Source: Streptomyces endocoffeicus
GTDB taxonomy: Bacteria; Actinomycetota; Actinomycetes; Streptomycetales; Streptomycetaceae
Direction: 5' to 3'
Length of the DNA: 64,000 nt
Assembly: GCF_016741935.1 (NCBI RefSeq)
Contig: NZ_JAERRG010000009.1
Span: 342,714 to 406,713 of the forward strand
Shown here: positions 40,956-49,218 of the stretch, piece by piece
Layout of the letters: each line of letters starts with the position of its first letter
How positions within the stretch are numbered: position 1 is the stretch's first letter
Notes under the pieces: model-generated
Told to the model about the DNA's origin: nothing
Database searches by the model: none
What the model saw: only the letters and a program-made list of their open reading frames with translations
Program-made: the position numbers and the translations under genes

Positions 40956-41545
40956 GTGACCGTGATCGCAGAACACATCGACAGCGTCATCGGAGTCGAT
41001 ACTCACCGCGACACGCTCGCCGCAGCCGCCGTGAGCCCCATTGGGGCTGTCCTGGAGACCACCGACTCACCTGCTCACACCCGCGGCTACCGGCGCCTGC
41101 TGGAGTTCGTCGGCCAGCTCGTGCCCGGACGCCGCTGCTGGGCACTCGAAGGAACCGGCAGTTACGGCGCCGGCCTCACCTCTCATTCAGGCCCCATGAA
41201 CTACAGGTCCTGGTCAGCTGGTCGCATGCGGGCCGGTTCTGTTCCGAGGCCGTCTTCGCCTCCTTCGCTGGCGTCGTGCCGATCCCCGCCTCGTCGGGCC
41301 TGACCAACAAGCACCGGCTGAACCGGGGAGGCGACCGCCAACTGAACCGAGTGATGCACACGATCACCCTGATCAGGATGCGGCTCGACCCTGCCACGAA
41401 GACCTACGTTGCCCGACGCATCGCCGAGGGTCAGAGCCCTCGCGACGCGTAGCGCTGCCTGAAGCGCAACATCTGCCGCCAGATCTTCAAGATCCTCGAA
41501 CGAAGGAGCCAGCCGGACGCGGACGAACTCCCTCAAGGGGCTTGA
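40956..41545 (+). pseudogene. IS110-family transposase, internally deleted
   Basis: N-terminal DEDD-domain sequence (SVIGVDTHRDTLAAAAVSP, RRCWALEGTGSYGAGLT) joins abruptly at about 41,185 to the C-terminal domain (EAVFASFAGVVPIPASSG, RLNRGGDRQLNRVMHTITLI, KTYVARRIAEGQSP). A TAG interrupts it before RCLKRNICRQIFKI. About 150 internal residues are missing. GTG start. The element spans roughly 40,860-41,550; IS110 elements lack terminal inverted repeats. Confidence 0.8.
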
Positions 41546-41597
41546 CACGACATAGCAGCCTCGGGGGTGGCGGGCGCGGGAGCTGAGAGTGGCCCGG

Positions 41598-42008
41598 TCA
41601 GCAGGGCTCGTCGAGCATATTGGCCAGCGCGCGGTCCAGGTTCGTGAGGAACCCGGGCGTTTCCGCCTCGCGGCCGTAGGGGACGGCCTTCGCGGTCCGT
41701 CGGAGAAAGTCGCCGAGCGCCTGACCGGGCAGGCTGAACTCGGCGGTCCCGTGCGGGGAATGCAGGCGAAGGCACAGTGTGTGTGAAGGCAGGTCGGTGG
41801 GGCCGATCTGCACATTGCCCATTCCCGCGGGCCCGTTCAATCCGTCCCTCAGCAGTTCCCGCCCCAGAGTCCATGTCACTGGGGCATGGTCGCCGCCCAG
41901 GTCGAAGGTGACCTCGACGCAGTGGGGGGTGTCCGGTGAGTAGGACAGGCGGGCCAGGACACGCGCGGCTGCCGGGAAGTCGAGATGTACGTAGAACTGC
42001 GTTTCCAT
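41598..42008 (-). CDS. SsgA-family sporulation/cell-division regulator
   Basis: 136 aa, the SsgA-like length. Matches the family pattern: LSYSPDTPHCVEVTFDLGG, then VTWTLGRELLRDGLNGPAGM, then LPGQALGDFLRRTAKAVPYG. SsgA-like proteins occur only in morphologically complex actinobacteria and guide FtsZ placement during sporulation, so the host is Streptomyces or a close relative. AACGGAG precedes the ATG. Confidence 0.9.
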   Translation of the reverse strand: METQFYVHLDFPAAARVLARLSYSPDTPHCVEVTFDLGGDHAPVTWTLGRELLRDGLNGPAGMGNVQIGPTDLPSHTLCLRLHSPHGTAEFSLPGQALGDFLRRTAKAVPYGREAETPGFLTNLDRALANMLDEPC

Positions 42009-42208
42009 TCGGTGCTCCGTTGGGATGTTGACCCCGGCGGGCCGGTGCGTTGTCGCGCAGGTGTGAGGGGTCACGGTCTTGAGCAGCGCGCCACTCCAGG
42101 CCGGGCGCAGCCCCTTGTTCTGGGCGAGTCGGATGAGCCCCACGGGCCGAGGATCTTGTCCTCGTGGATCGTGCCCTCGTGCCCCCGCCCGGGTAGGCTG
42201 ATGGAGCG

Positions 42209-42239
42209 GTGCCCCGGCTGCTTCTCTCAGCCGGGGCAC
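42209..42239. terminator. Strong stem-loop terminator
   Basis: Perfect 12-bp stem (42209-42220 with 42228-42239), 7-base loop, 17 bases downstream of the stop of the 42257-42562 gene. The region 42009-42208 carries no supported gene. Confidence 0.8.
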
Positions 42240-42256
42240 CATGTCATATCGAAGGT

Positions 42257-42562
42257 TCACGCCCAGCTGGACGGTTCCCAATTGCCGGTCTGGCCATCGA
42301 CACAGACGCACGGCTGCGCCCCGGAGGTACCAGGCTCGCACTCGTCGCTCTCCACGGTGGGGCAATCGTCGCCCTCGTGACAGGTGGGGCAGATCCATCC
42401 GGTGCCGCCGCAGCCATCGCGGTCGACAATGTCTGTGGCCATGTTGGTCCGGCAGGCGGCGGGGATCGGGCGGACGAGGACGGCTTCGGGTCTGCCGTCG
42501 AAGGTGAGGATCTTCTCGATGGTTGCGGCTGGATTCAACTTGCGGACAGCGGCAGTGGACAT
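42257..42562 (-). CDS. Zinc-binding protein, 101 aa
   Basis: N-terminal basic-hydrophobic half (VRKLNPAATIEKILTFDG), then CGGTGWICPTCHEGDDCP and a C-terminal CEPG ... CVC. Rubredoxin-like or zinc-ribbon cysteines. Function unknown; terminator follows. Confidence 0.65.
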   Translation of the reverse strand: MSTAAVRKLNPAATIEKILTFDGRPEAVLVRPIPAACRTNMATDIVDRDGCGGTGWICPTCHEGDDCPTVESDECEPGTSGAQPCVCVDGQTGNWEPSSWA

Positions 42563-42751
42563 GGGCAGTTCTTCTGATCGGTCTGGATGGCGGAGTCTGC
42601 GACGGTGTGTCGGACTCACCAGCGGCTACGTGCGGGGGACGCGCTACTCGTTGCGGTAGGGGTACGAGGTGATGGAATCCCGCTCGATGCCGACGGTGTA
42701 GGGCGTCAGGCCCCTCAGGTCGATTGGCGCGGGCGCGGGGCCGGTGGCGGG

Positions 42752-43522
42752 CTAGAAGGACGGTTCGTCGTAGTCCCTCGGGTCGAGCCAAACCGTGTTC
42801 TTCTCCTGCGGCGGGAGGGCGCAACGTGAGCATTCGCCGTGGCTGGGCAGCCAACCGCATGTGTGTATGCCGACAGGTGGTTCGTCGTCGTGGTCGAGGG
42901 GGTCGGTGGGGTTGAAGTCGTCGGTGGGGTTGTGGTGGAGGGGGTGGCCGCCGGGAGTGGTGGGGCGGTAGGTGGGGTCCTGGGTGAGGAAGGTTCCGAA
43001 GAAGGTCGCACCGAGAGTCCAGACGGCGAGGCAGTGTTCGCGGGCGGCGGGGGTGATGGTCAGGGCGGAGGTGGCGTAGGTCCGGTCGCTGGTTGGGGTG
43101 GGGGCGTGGTCGATGAACGTGGTGACGGTGAGGTGAGGGGCGAGGGAGAGGGTGCCGGTGAGAGCGCCAGGGTGGGCGCATGCATAGGGCTGCCATTCCC
43201 AGCGGACTGCCTCCGGGTCGGAGGGCGGGGCGTCTTGCAGGGTGGTGTGGAGGCGGCCGAGAGTGTTGAGGGCTGTGTGCCAGCGGAGGCTGGGGGTGTG
43301 GGCCCGCACGGTGAACGCGCCGTTGGTGCGGTCGATGGTGATGGTGCCGGTGGTCGCTGATGGGCGGCGGGTGTGCTCCTGGAAGTGGAGGCCGGTGGTG
43401 TCGTGGGTGTCGTGGGCGCTGGTCACCATGGGCGGGTCGGTCAGGTGGAGGGTGGTACACAGGGCGTACCAGGTGGAGGTGGTGTGGAGGGCTTTGCGGA
43501 GGGTTTGACGGGTATCGAACAC
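42752..43522 (-). CDS. Thr/His-rich hypothetical protein, 256 aa
   Basis: GTG start; AAGGAG lies 14 bases upstream. Very high Thr, Pro and His content (TTGTITIDRTNGAFTV, HNPTDDFNPTDPLDHDDEPP), and a C-terminal CGWLPSHGECSRC zinc-like cluster. Repeated ACC/CAC codons make base use differ from neighbours. No family recognised. Confidence 0.6.
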   Translation of the reverse strand: MFDTRQTLRKALHTTSTWYALCTTLHLTDPPMVTSAHDTHDTTGLHFQEHTRRPSATTGTITIDRTNGAFTVRAHTPSLRWHTALNTLGRLHTTLQDAPPSDPEAVRWEWQPYACAHPGALTGTLSLAPHLTVTTFIDHAPTPTSDRTYATSALTITPAAREHCLAVWTLGATFFGTFLTQDPTYRPTTPGGHPLHHNPTDDFNPTDPLDHDDEPPVGIHTCGWLPSHGECSRCALPPQEKNTVWLDPRDYDEPSF

Positions 43523-43688
43523 GGGTGAGTTCGCTCCTTGTGGAGTACCGTTGTGGGCGTAGGACGTGACGGCTGGTCGTGGCCACTGTCAGAGCCCGAC
43601 CGGTTACCACAGCAACCCCGCAGGAGGGGGCGGCCGCTCGGCGACTCCTGGTCTCGCGTGGGTGGCGGAGCCGGGGCGCGGGAACGTG

Positions 43689-43727
43689 GGCGGCCCGCCC
43701 CCCTTTGGTGGTGCGGGGGCGGGCCGC
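43689..43727. terminator. Strong stem-loop terminator
   Basis: A G/C stem of about 14-15 bp (43689-43703 with 43712-43727) lies 100 bases downstream of the minus-strand gene ending at 43825. Confidence 0.75.
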
Positions 43728-43824
43728 CTGCGGTCAGGTGGGGGTGGTGTGGCGGGTCGGGTTCAGCGAGGGTGATCCCGGAGGGTGGGACGCTCCGGTT
43801 CGCTCGGTGGCGGCCCGGGATGCC

Positions 43825-44124
43825 CTACTGAGCGGTTTCGAGGCAGTCGCAGGCGCCGACGGCTTGCGCCTCGCAGGCGTGTTCACCGAGCGGGGTGCAG
43901 GTGTCGGCGTGGAGCCGGTAGGCATCGAGCAGGTCGTCGAGCGCGTACCACTCGCGGTTGCGGCCGTACCTGTCGAAGTGCCGGTCCCGTTGCTGCTTCA
44001 GCCACTCCTCAACCGTGTCACCGCGGGTCCTCTGGTGCGGGACCATCGGGGTCTCACTGTCGTCGAGACTGGTGTCCTTGCCAGCCGCGGCGAGACGTTC
44101 GGCCGGGGTCAGGCTTCGGGGCAT
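43825..44124 (-). CDS. Hypothetical protein, 99 aa
   Basis: Helical (PAERLAAAGKDTS, VEEWLKQQRDRHFDRYG, YALDDLLDAYRLHAD) with late cysteines (CTPLGEHACEAQ, CDCLE). Upstream 44,125-44,380 holds no confident gene. Function unknown. Confidence 0.6.
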   Translation of the reverse strand: MPRSLTPAERLAAAGKDTSLDDSETPMVPHQRTRGDTVEEWLKQQRDRHFDRYGRNREWYALDDLLDAYRLHADTCTPLGEHACEAQAVGACDCLETAQ

Positions 44125-44380
44125 CGGCGTCTCTGATCAGGTGTGATGCTGGAGGGGTGGGTCGCCCGCGCTCCCCGCGGGCGTCACGCTGCCGACTGGG
44201 CGGCTTGGCCGTCGTCGACGAACTCGGCCTTCATCGACGTCTGCGGGCTGCTGCACGAACGGCATGGCCGGTGGGGCGTGGTCTTCTCTTGACGTTACGC
44301 TGCGGGTCTGGTCTTGAGGTAGGCCAGCGCCGGCCCCGTACGGATGCGGGGCCGGGCAGGTGCAGGTGATGCCGGAGCGA

Positions 44381-44881
44381 TTAGCGCGGCCCGGGACCGA
44401 AGGGCAGCTGCTCGTCCTGTACGGCGCTGGCGTGCGCGACGGCGACGGGCGCAGCAGCGGCGACCGGGGCGGGAGCCTCGTCCTGCAGCTTCTGGTTCCG
44501 GGCCTCGGCCTTGGTGACGCGCTCGGCCAGGCGAGCCTGGGTGGTGGCACGGGATTCCAGGAAGGAGATGTTCTGGATCTCGAGCTTGACCTCGAAGACC
44601 TCGGCACCGTTCTTGGTGTAGCGGTTCAGGCGGGGCTCATAGCTGAGGCCCACCAGGTCACCCTTGTGCACGTGGGCGAACGGCCCGGTGCCCTGCGTCT
44701 CGGCACGGACGAAGGCCTCGAAGGGCAGCGCGTCGGAGATGCGGTTGCCCTGACGGTCGGTGTAGCCGCGGTCGACGAAGGCGGTGAGCATGACCTTCTT
44801 GGAGCCGTCCTTGTTCTCGAAGACCTTCGGGTCGTTCGCCGCGCGGCCGATGACGGATGCGGTGCTGTTCGGGTTCGACAT
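44381..44881 (-). CDS. ssb: Single-stranded DNA-binding protein
   Basis: 166 aa. OB-fold sequence: ASVIGRAANDPKVFENKDGS, then LPFEAFVRAETQGTGPFAHV, then GDLVGLSYEPRLNRYTKNG. The Ala/Pro-rich linker leads to an acidic tip DEQLPFGPGPR. The LPF resembles the canonical D-D-I-P-F tip but is not at the very end. AAGGAG precedes the ATG. Three GNA-loop hairpins stand 100-210 bases upstream in its leader. Confidence 0.85.
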   Translation of the reverse strand: MSNPNSTASVIGRAANDPKVFENKDGSKKVMLTAFVDRGYTDRQGNRISDALPFEAFVRAETQGTGPFAHVHKGDLVGLSYEPRLNRYTKNGAEVFEVKLEIQNISFLESRATTQARLAERVTKAEARNQKLQDEAPAPVAAAAPVAVAHASAVQDEQLPFGPGPR

Positions 44882-44984
44882 GGTGGATTCTCCTTGAATA
44901 CAGCACAGCGCACGGTCGACGTCGTCGTCCGCGCGCAGTTGGGTGGGTTGAGCTGAGATGTTCAGTTGTCTGTCATGCCACCAT

Positions 44985-45093
44985 CCGGATCAGCTTCGCT
45001 GATCAGATGATGTTCTCTTTCAATGCTTCTTCCGAATCAGCTGCGCTGACCGAATGTTTTGTCATTCCGGGTCCCGAATCGGCTTCGCCGATC
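44985..45093 (-). repeat. Three tandem GNA-loop hairpins (copies 3-5)
   Basis: Minus-strand hairpins at 44985-45004 (GATCAGC-GAA-GCTGATC), 45032-45051 (GGTCAGC-GCA-GCTGATT) and 45074-45093 (GATCGGC-GAA-GCCGATT), spaced about 42-47 bases, each followed by CGG and then an AACAT-containing spacer. Stem changes are compensated or G-T. They precede ssb and look like a duplicated regulatory module. Confidence 0.75.
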
Positions 45094-45211
45094 AGACTCA
45101 CGTTCTTCGCTGATTTACCGGCCACTCCCCCGACCCAGACCTCACGCTTGATGTTCCGATATCTCGGAGTTCGGCTTCCACCTGGCCTGCTCTGGCGGTT
45201 TCACCTCTCTT

Positions 45212-45358
45212 TTAGGCGAGCCGGTAGGAGTGTTCGAGATCCGCGATCTTGGCCCGGTGGAGCGTTGCGGTGGTGAACCAGAACACCAGGACCGTTGAGC
45301 AGATGATGAGAGCGTCTACGAGGAACGGCCCGAGGAACTCAGGGGCGGGAGTCCTCAC
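45212..45358 (-). CDS. Single-TM peptide, 48 aa
   Basis: GTG start overlapping another frame's TGA. One hydrophobic helix (PFLVDALIICSTVLVFWFTT), then charged HRAKIADLEHSYRLA. A small membrane protein; the frame extends upstream (VNAPGDPTARR), so the start is uncertain. Confidence 0.5.
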   Translation of the reverse strand: MRTPAPEFLGPFLVDALIICSTVLVFWFTTATLHRAKIADLEHSYRLA

Positions 45359-45506
45359 AGCGTCACCTGCACTTCGTAGGCGTCGAGCGGTCGGGTCGCC
45401 CGGCGCGTTCACCCCACGGGCAAGGGCGGTTCGAATGCAGGTCTGTTCCCCAGGCGAGCCAAGGGGGCAGGCCGCACTCATCTGCTGGTGGGGTATGTCC
45501 GGGAAT

Positions 45507-46226
45507 TCATTGCCCCGGGTCAGCCTCGTCGGCCGCTGGCCGTCGGCCTTCCTTGACTTCGGCGAGGAAATCGGCCGCCTCGGTGCGCATGGCGGCGCAC
45601 TCGCCTGGGTCGTAGTCGATGACGTACTCGCGGTGCTCATGGTCGCACTGGGGATCCTCCACGGTGATGTCGTCGCAGGCGTCGCAGACACCGATCCGTA
45701 CGATGACGTGGCAGGTGTGGACTCCCAGGGTGTCCATCTGCCATTGCACCTGGGCCCGGTAACCGACGGGGAACTGAGCGCTGCCGTCGGGTCCGAAGCC
45801 TTCCCCGGTCGGGCTTGTTTTGACCTCCAGCAGAGCGATGGGGATCCGCAGCTGGCCGTGCCAGTAGAGGACCCGGTCCGGGGCGGCTCGCTGCCACTTG
45901 CGGTCCATGTGCCGCCACATGCCGGTTTCGACGACGTCGTACTCCGGGTGCCGGTCCGCGAATTCTTGGGCGACGACCGGTTCCAGGCGCACGCCGCGTG
46001 CTGCCGCGCGGGGATTCTTCACGGGCGGGGGCGCGGTCGCCAGTCCGAGCTTGCGCTCCCACAGGCCGAGGCGGGTCTGGAACGGGGATAGGCCGAGGAT
46101 GGCGGCGATCTCCCCTGCGGCCACGGACTCGTTCCGGTATTGCCGCCATTCAGGACTACCGGGCGTGACGAACCCGAGTAACACCCCAGTGGGGCTGTGC
46201 TGCGTTATGGACCGTTCCTGAGCCAT
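45507..46226 (-). CDS. YqaJ-family viral recombinase/exonuclease
   Basis: 239 aa. YqaJ/lambda-Exo fold signatures: FVTPGSPEWRQYRNESVAAGEI ... LGLSPF at the N-terminus, LEPVVAQEFADRHPEY, then AALLEVKTSP-type ALLEVKTSPTGEG (metal-binding E-x-K) and YRAQVQWQMDTLGV. The family digests one strand of dsDNA to start annealing recombination, and here it shares a block with SSB. GAGGGAG precedes the ATG. Confidence 0.85.
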   Translation of the reverse strand: MAQERSITQHSPTGVLLGFVTPGSPEWRQYRNESVAAGEIAAILGLSPFQTRLGLWERKLGLATAPPPVKNPRAAARGVRLEPVVAQEFADRHPEYDVVETGMWRHMDRKWQRAAPDRVLYWHGQLRIPIALLEVKTSPTGEGFGPDGSAQFPVGYRAQVQWQMDTLGVHTCHVIVRIGVCDACDDITVEDPQCDHEHREYVIDYDPGECAAMRTEAADFLAEVKEGRRPAADEADPGQ

Positions 46227-46244
46227 CCACTTCTCCCTCTTCGG

Positions 46245-46415
46245 TCAGGTACGAGTGAGACACCAGGCTCTCTGGAGGGCGTCTTCCAGGGCTTTGCGTC
46301 GCTGCTCGTCTTCGCGAAGGATCTGCCCAACTTGTACACCCGCCGCTCCGACTGGCGAGCCATCCGCAATCCGGGCACAAGCGCAGCGGGCGAGAAGAGG
46401 CCGTCCGTTGTACAC
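46245..46415 (-). CDS. Small helical protein, 56 aa
   Basis: GTG start. A Cys pair (ARCACARIAD), then a strong helix (VGQILREDEQRRKALEDAL). It ends 18 bases before the YqaJ ATG and is probably cotranscribed with it. Function unknown. Confidence 0.55.
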   Translation of the reverse strand: MYNGRPLLARCACARIADGSPVGAAGVQVGQILREDEQRRKALEDALQRAWCLTRT

Positions 46416-46569
46416 CGGTGATCGGTCGGCAGGTTGTTCGAGAGGTGAGGCACTCACCCCGTTCCTCTGGGGCCAGCGAACCCCTTTCAAGACATCAGGG
46501 TCCGGGGTTCAGCCAGGCCGGGCGTCTGGCGGGCGCGGCCTCCGAGGCGCGGCAGGTGGTGGAGTTTTG

Positions 46570-46615
46570 CCGGGGTCTTGCCGCGCCCACGGGCGGGGGT
46601 GCGGCAAGACCCCGG
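46570..46615. terminator. Strong stem-loop terminator
   Basis: Perfect 15-bp stem (46570-46584 with 46601-46615), 16-base loop, 21 bases downstream of the GGDEF gene on the minus strand. Confidence 0.8.
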
Positions 46616-46636
46616 GCGGAGACACTCGAACGCTGT

Positions 46637-47176
46637 TCAGCGGTTGCGGCGTGAGTGTCCCTTGACGCTGTACATCGCGAGGTCAGCGGCTTTCAAAGCG
46701 TGGGTGAGAGCGCGGGCCGGGAGGTCGGCCACGTGGCAGGCGCCCACCGATGCGGCGAGCGGCACCGTCTGCTCGTCGTAGGACAGGGGCTGCTGCAACA
46801 CGGCAGTCAGGGCGGGCAGACCCGAGGTGGCGTTAGGATCGGTGATAACGGCGACGAACTCGTCCCCACCGACACGCGCGGCGACTCCGGCCGTACCGCA
46901 CCAAGCGGTCAGCCGCTCGGCAACCGCAACGAGCGCCGTGTCCCCAGCCTCGTGGCCGAACGTGTCGTTCAGCACCTTGAGGTCATCGAGGTCTAGCATC
47001 ACCACCACCGCGTTGGGATGACGGCGGATGATCCGCCGGGCACGGACCTCCCACCAGTCACGGGTCAGCAGCTTCGTCAAAGGGTCGCGGCGAGCGAACC
47101 CCAGACGGTGCGTAAGAAAAGCTGCGTGCACCGCCCACCCGACGGCGAGCAGCACTGTGAGAACACGGGTATCCAT
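46637..47176 (-). CDS. GGDEF-domain diguanylate cyclase
   Basis: 179 aa. One N-terminal TM (VLTVLLAVGWAVHAAFLTH), then a full GGDEF domain: DPLTKLLTRDWWE, VVVMLDLDDLKVLNDTFGHEAG, and the active loop RVGGDEFVAV. Substrate residues appear intact, so c-di-GMP synthesis is likely. In Streptomyces c-di-GMP controls development through BldD, so a plasmid copy could influence the host cycle. GGAGACTGCCG precedes the ATG. Confidence 0.9.
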   Translation of the reverse strand: MDTRVLTVLLAVGWAVHAAFLTHRLGFARRDPLTKLLTRDWWEVRARRIIRRHPNAVVVMLDLDDLKVLNDTFGHEAGDTALVAVAERLTAWCGTAGVAARVGGDEFVAVITDPNATSGLPALTAVLQQPLSYDEQTVPLAASVGACHVADLPARALTHALKAADLAMYSVKGHSRRNR

Positions 47177-47208
47177 CGGCAGTCTCCGGTGATCACGACA
47201 ATAGGGAT

Positions 47209-47283
47209 TCACCCGGCCGCAAAAGGGGGGCGCGGTGCGGTGTTGAGCTGCCGGTTGGTGCGGGTGCGGATGATGCGGAACAT
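47209..47283 (-). CDS. Basic peptide, 24 aa
   Basis: AGGAGCACGTC precedes the ATG: MFRIIRTRTNRQLNTAPRPP. Arg-rich and short; perhaps a leader peptide for the GGDEF gene 33 bases downstream. Confidence 0.5.
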   Translation of the reverse strand: MFRIIRTRTNRQLNTAPRPPFAAG

Positions 47284-47401
47284 GACGTGCTCCTGGTTCA
47301 GAAGGTGATCTGTCCGATGGGGTGAGCGACTGCGGCGGCGCCGGCGTTGAGCTCGTAGCGGCAGGAAGACAACCGACCTCATGGGCTCCGGCACAGCGGT
47401 G

Positions 47402-47420
47402 GGATTCGAACCCACGAAGC
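47402..47420 (-). other. T-arm-like hairpin
   Basis: Minus strand GTGGG-TTCGAAT-CCCAC, a perfect 5-bp stem with a canonical 7-base T-loop, flanked by a CGGCAT/GTGCCG pairing about 45 bases apart. A tRNA fragment or tRNA-like element; no complete cloverleaf can be drawn. Confidence 0.4.
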
Positions 47421-47468
47421 GATCGCTCCCGTGGGCGAGGGGATGCCGATGCCTCTGCAGATCTACTC

Positions 47469-47489
47469 CCGGATCGACTGCGTCGATCC
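47469..47489 (-). repeat. GNA-loop hairpin, copy 6
   Basis: Minus strand GGATCGAC-GCA-GTCGATCC then GG. The stem differs from copies 1-3 at two positions, each compensated. It begins four bases after the stop of the 308-aa gene. Confidence 0.7.
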
Positions 47490-47492
47490 AGA

Positions 47493-48419
47493 TCAGTCAC
47501 TAACCAGAGTCTGCTCGCGATAGAGCTCGCCGATCCGGGCAACGGCTCCAGCTGGAGGTTCGTAGACCGGCGGCAGTTTGCTGATCGCGATGCCGAGGTC
47601 TCGGGCATTCGGCAACAGCGCGGGCCGCGGCATCGCTGCTCCGTCGGCAGTGCCCAGGTAGAGCTCGATCGCGCGCTCGATACGCCTGTTGCGGGTCAGC
47701 ACTCTGCTGATGCCGTTGACCTCGTCGAGGTCAAGGTCGAAGGCCACTGCCCGGTTGAGTGCCCGGCGCATGCAGTGCTCGATGGTGCAGTGCGTGTTCA
47801 GATCGATGGTGGTGTCCTTGTACCCGAGCAGCACCGCGTCGAAGACGCCCTCGATGCTGTCCGGGAGCTGCCAGCCGGGGAGATGCCCTGAAGTGCCGTC
47901 CGTCTCGCGGTCGTCGGCGTCGAGCAGACGGTTCCAATCGTCGCGCCGGCGCTTCCACTCGTCCTTCCGGATCTCCTTCGATCGGTCAGCCTGGTTCTGG
48001 TAGTGGTAGTCGACGAAGAAGGGCCGGCCGTCGGCTTCGAGAGCCATGAGCGCGTCGGTGTACGCGCGGTTCCCGGCGAAGGGATACGCCAGCCGGCGCG
48101 TGCCGTAGTCGTCGTCGACCTCGCCGAAGATGATGCTGAAACGCAGCGGGTCGTGGAACGTCATACGGTCATCGAGCCCGGCCTGCTCGTCGAGCCAGAG
48201 CTTCCGGGCCCGGTAGACGGTGTAGTTGTGCAGGGGGCCGCCCATGTCGCGTTCGCGCACCTCGGTGTCATCGACGACGCGGGCGACGTTCTTGGCGATG
48301 ACGGGCACAGCCAGCTTGCGGAAGACCTCACGCATGCGCTTGGAGATCACGCGGGTGAGTTCGAAGAGGTCGGGCGCGTGCGCGGTCAGCCGCAGCCCGT
48401 CATACAGCTTGGTGCTCAT
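47493..48419 (-). CDS. Hypothetical protein, 308 aa
   Basis: Mixed alpha/beta, with a conserved-looking middle (LHNYTVYRARKLWLDEQAG, RFSIIFGEVDDDYGTRRLAY). No signal peptide or TM. Family not recognised. It lies between the IS110 remnant and the GGDEF unit. Confidence 0.6.
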   Translation of the reverse strand: MSTKLYDGLRLTAHAPDLFELTRVISKRMREVFRKLAVPVIAKNVARVVDDTEVRERDMGGPLHNYTVYRARKLWLDEQAGLDDRMTFHDPLRFSIIFGEVDDDYGTRRLAYPFAGNRAYTDALMALEADGRPFFVDYHYQNQADRSKEIRKDEWKRRRDDWNRLLDADDRETDGTSGHLPGWQLPDSIEGVFDAVLLGYKDTTIDLNTHCTIEHCMRRALNRAVAFDLDLDEVNGISRVLTRNRRIERAIELYLGTADGAAMPRPALLPNARDLGIAISKLPPVYEPPAGAVARIGELYREQTLVSD

Positions 48420-48453
48420 CGGGTTTTCCGTTCTCGGGATGCTCCTAGAGCTG

Positions 48454-48815
48454 TCAAGCAGCTGGAGCGAGGTCGTTTTGAGTGATGTGCGTGGCCGGTG
48501 TGCTGGTCAGGGCGCGGTGGACTTCGCGGGTGACGAGTCGCTTGAGGCAGCGCATGATGTCCTTCTTGGACAGCCCGGGCACCGTCGCGGTTGAGGCGGT
48601 GACGGTGGGTGCGGCCGGAGGAAGCCGGGATCGGCGCGACCCCGGCGAGGTGCGTGAACACCCCCTCGGACCACATGTGTTCGGGGTTGTCCCCGGCCGA
48701 GGCCAGCCGCTGGCCGGATGTCTCCGGGCCGACGCCGAACAGCTACAGCAGCGTGGGGGCCGCCTGCTTGACCAGCGGGCCGATCTCGGCGTCCAGGGCC
48801 TGGTGTCGGCGGGCG
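48454..48815 (-). pseudogene. IS110-family transposase fragment
   Basis: Minus strand: ALDAEIGPLVKQAAPTLL, stop (TAG), LFGVGPETSGQRLASAGDN, then GVFTHLAGVAPIPASSG and HRHRLNR, then in another frame SKKDIMRCLKRLVTREVHRA. The order matches the C-terminal half of an IS110 transposase, with a stop and a frameshift. Different enough from the 40.9 kb copy to be a separate element. Confidence 0.75.
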
Positions 48816-48849
48816 GTCCGCAGCGCCCTCCGCCGACGCCGACGTCGCG

Positions 48850-49140
48850 ATGCGCCGGTGCCACGAGCAGATCGACGACGCTACTACCCGCGGCAGCGAC
48901 CCCGACCTCGACGCCGAGGTGCGCGGCATCTTCGAGGCGAGCGGGCTCGGTCACACGCCGCCCGTCGAGGTCGAAGACCTGCGCGAGACAGGCGGCGCCC
49001 CGCGCAAGCAGATCGTCTTCGAGATCGTGCTCAAGTCCGGCGAGAACGGCATCGGGCCCGAGGCGATCCGCGACGTCATCGCCCGCCTGCACCCCACCGT
49101 CACGCCGCCGCACGCCGCCGCACGCCGCAACGATCGGCAG
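48850..49140 (+). CDS. Hypothetical protein fragment
   Basis: The frame (RRCHEQIDDATTRGSDPDLD, QIVFEIVLKSGENGIGPEAI) is protein-like, but its 5' part runs back into the IS110 remnant and its 3' end into the next gene's leader in the same frame. Probably a truncated gene. Function unknown. Confidence 0.45.
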
Positions 49141-49218
49141 GTAGGTCGGCGCCGCCCCCGTACACCAACCCGATTACGGCCGGTACGCCCTGCGCCCCTC
49201 GAACGGAGGCAGCACCTC

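Noticed and set aside
42061..42185. Minus-strand frame PVGLIRLAQNKGLRPAWSGA
   Set aside because: Somewhat protein-like but without start codon or ribosome-binding site between a terminator and the SsgA-like gene; possibly a remnant.
41598..43610. 670-codon minus-strand open frame
   Set aside because: Only its last 136 codons (SsgA-like) are protein-like; the rest is Pro/His/Arg-rich shadow of other genes and crosses a terminator.
47380..47470. Full tRNA gene around GTGGGTTCGAATCCCAC
   Set aside because: The T-arm is perfect, but no 7-bp acceptor partner or D-arm is present, so I list only the hairpin.
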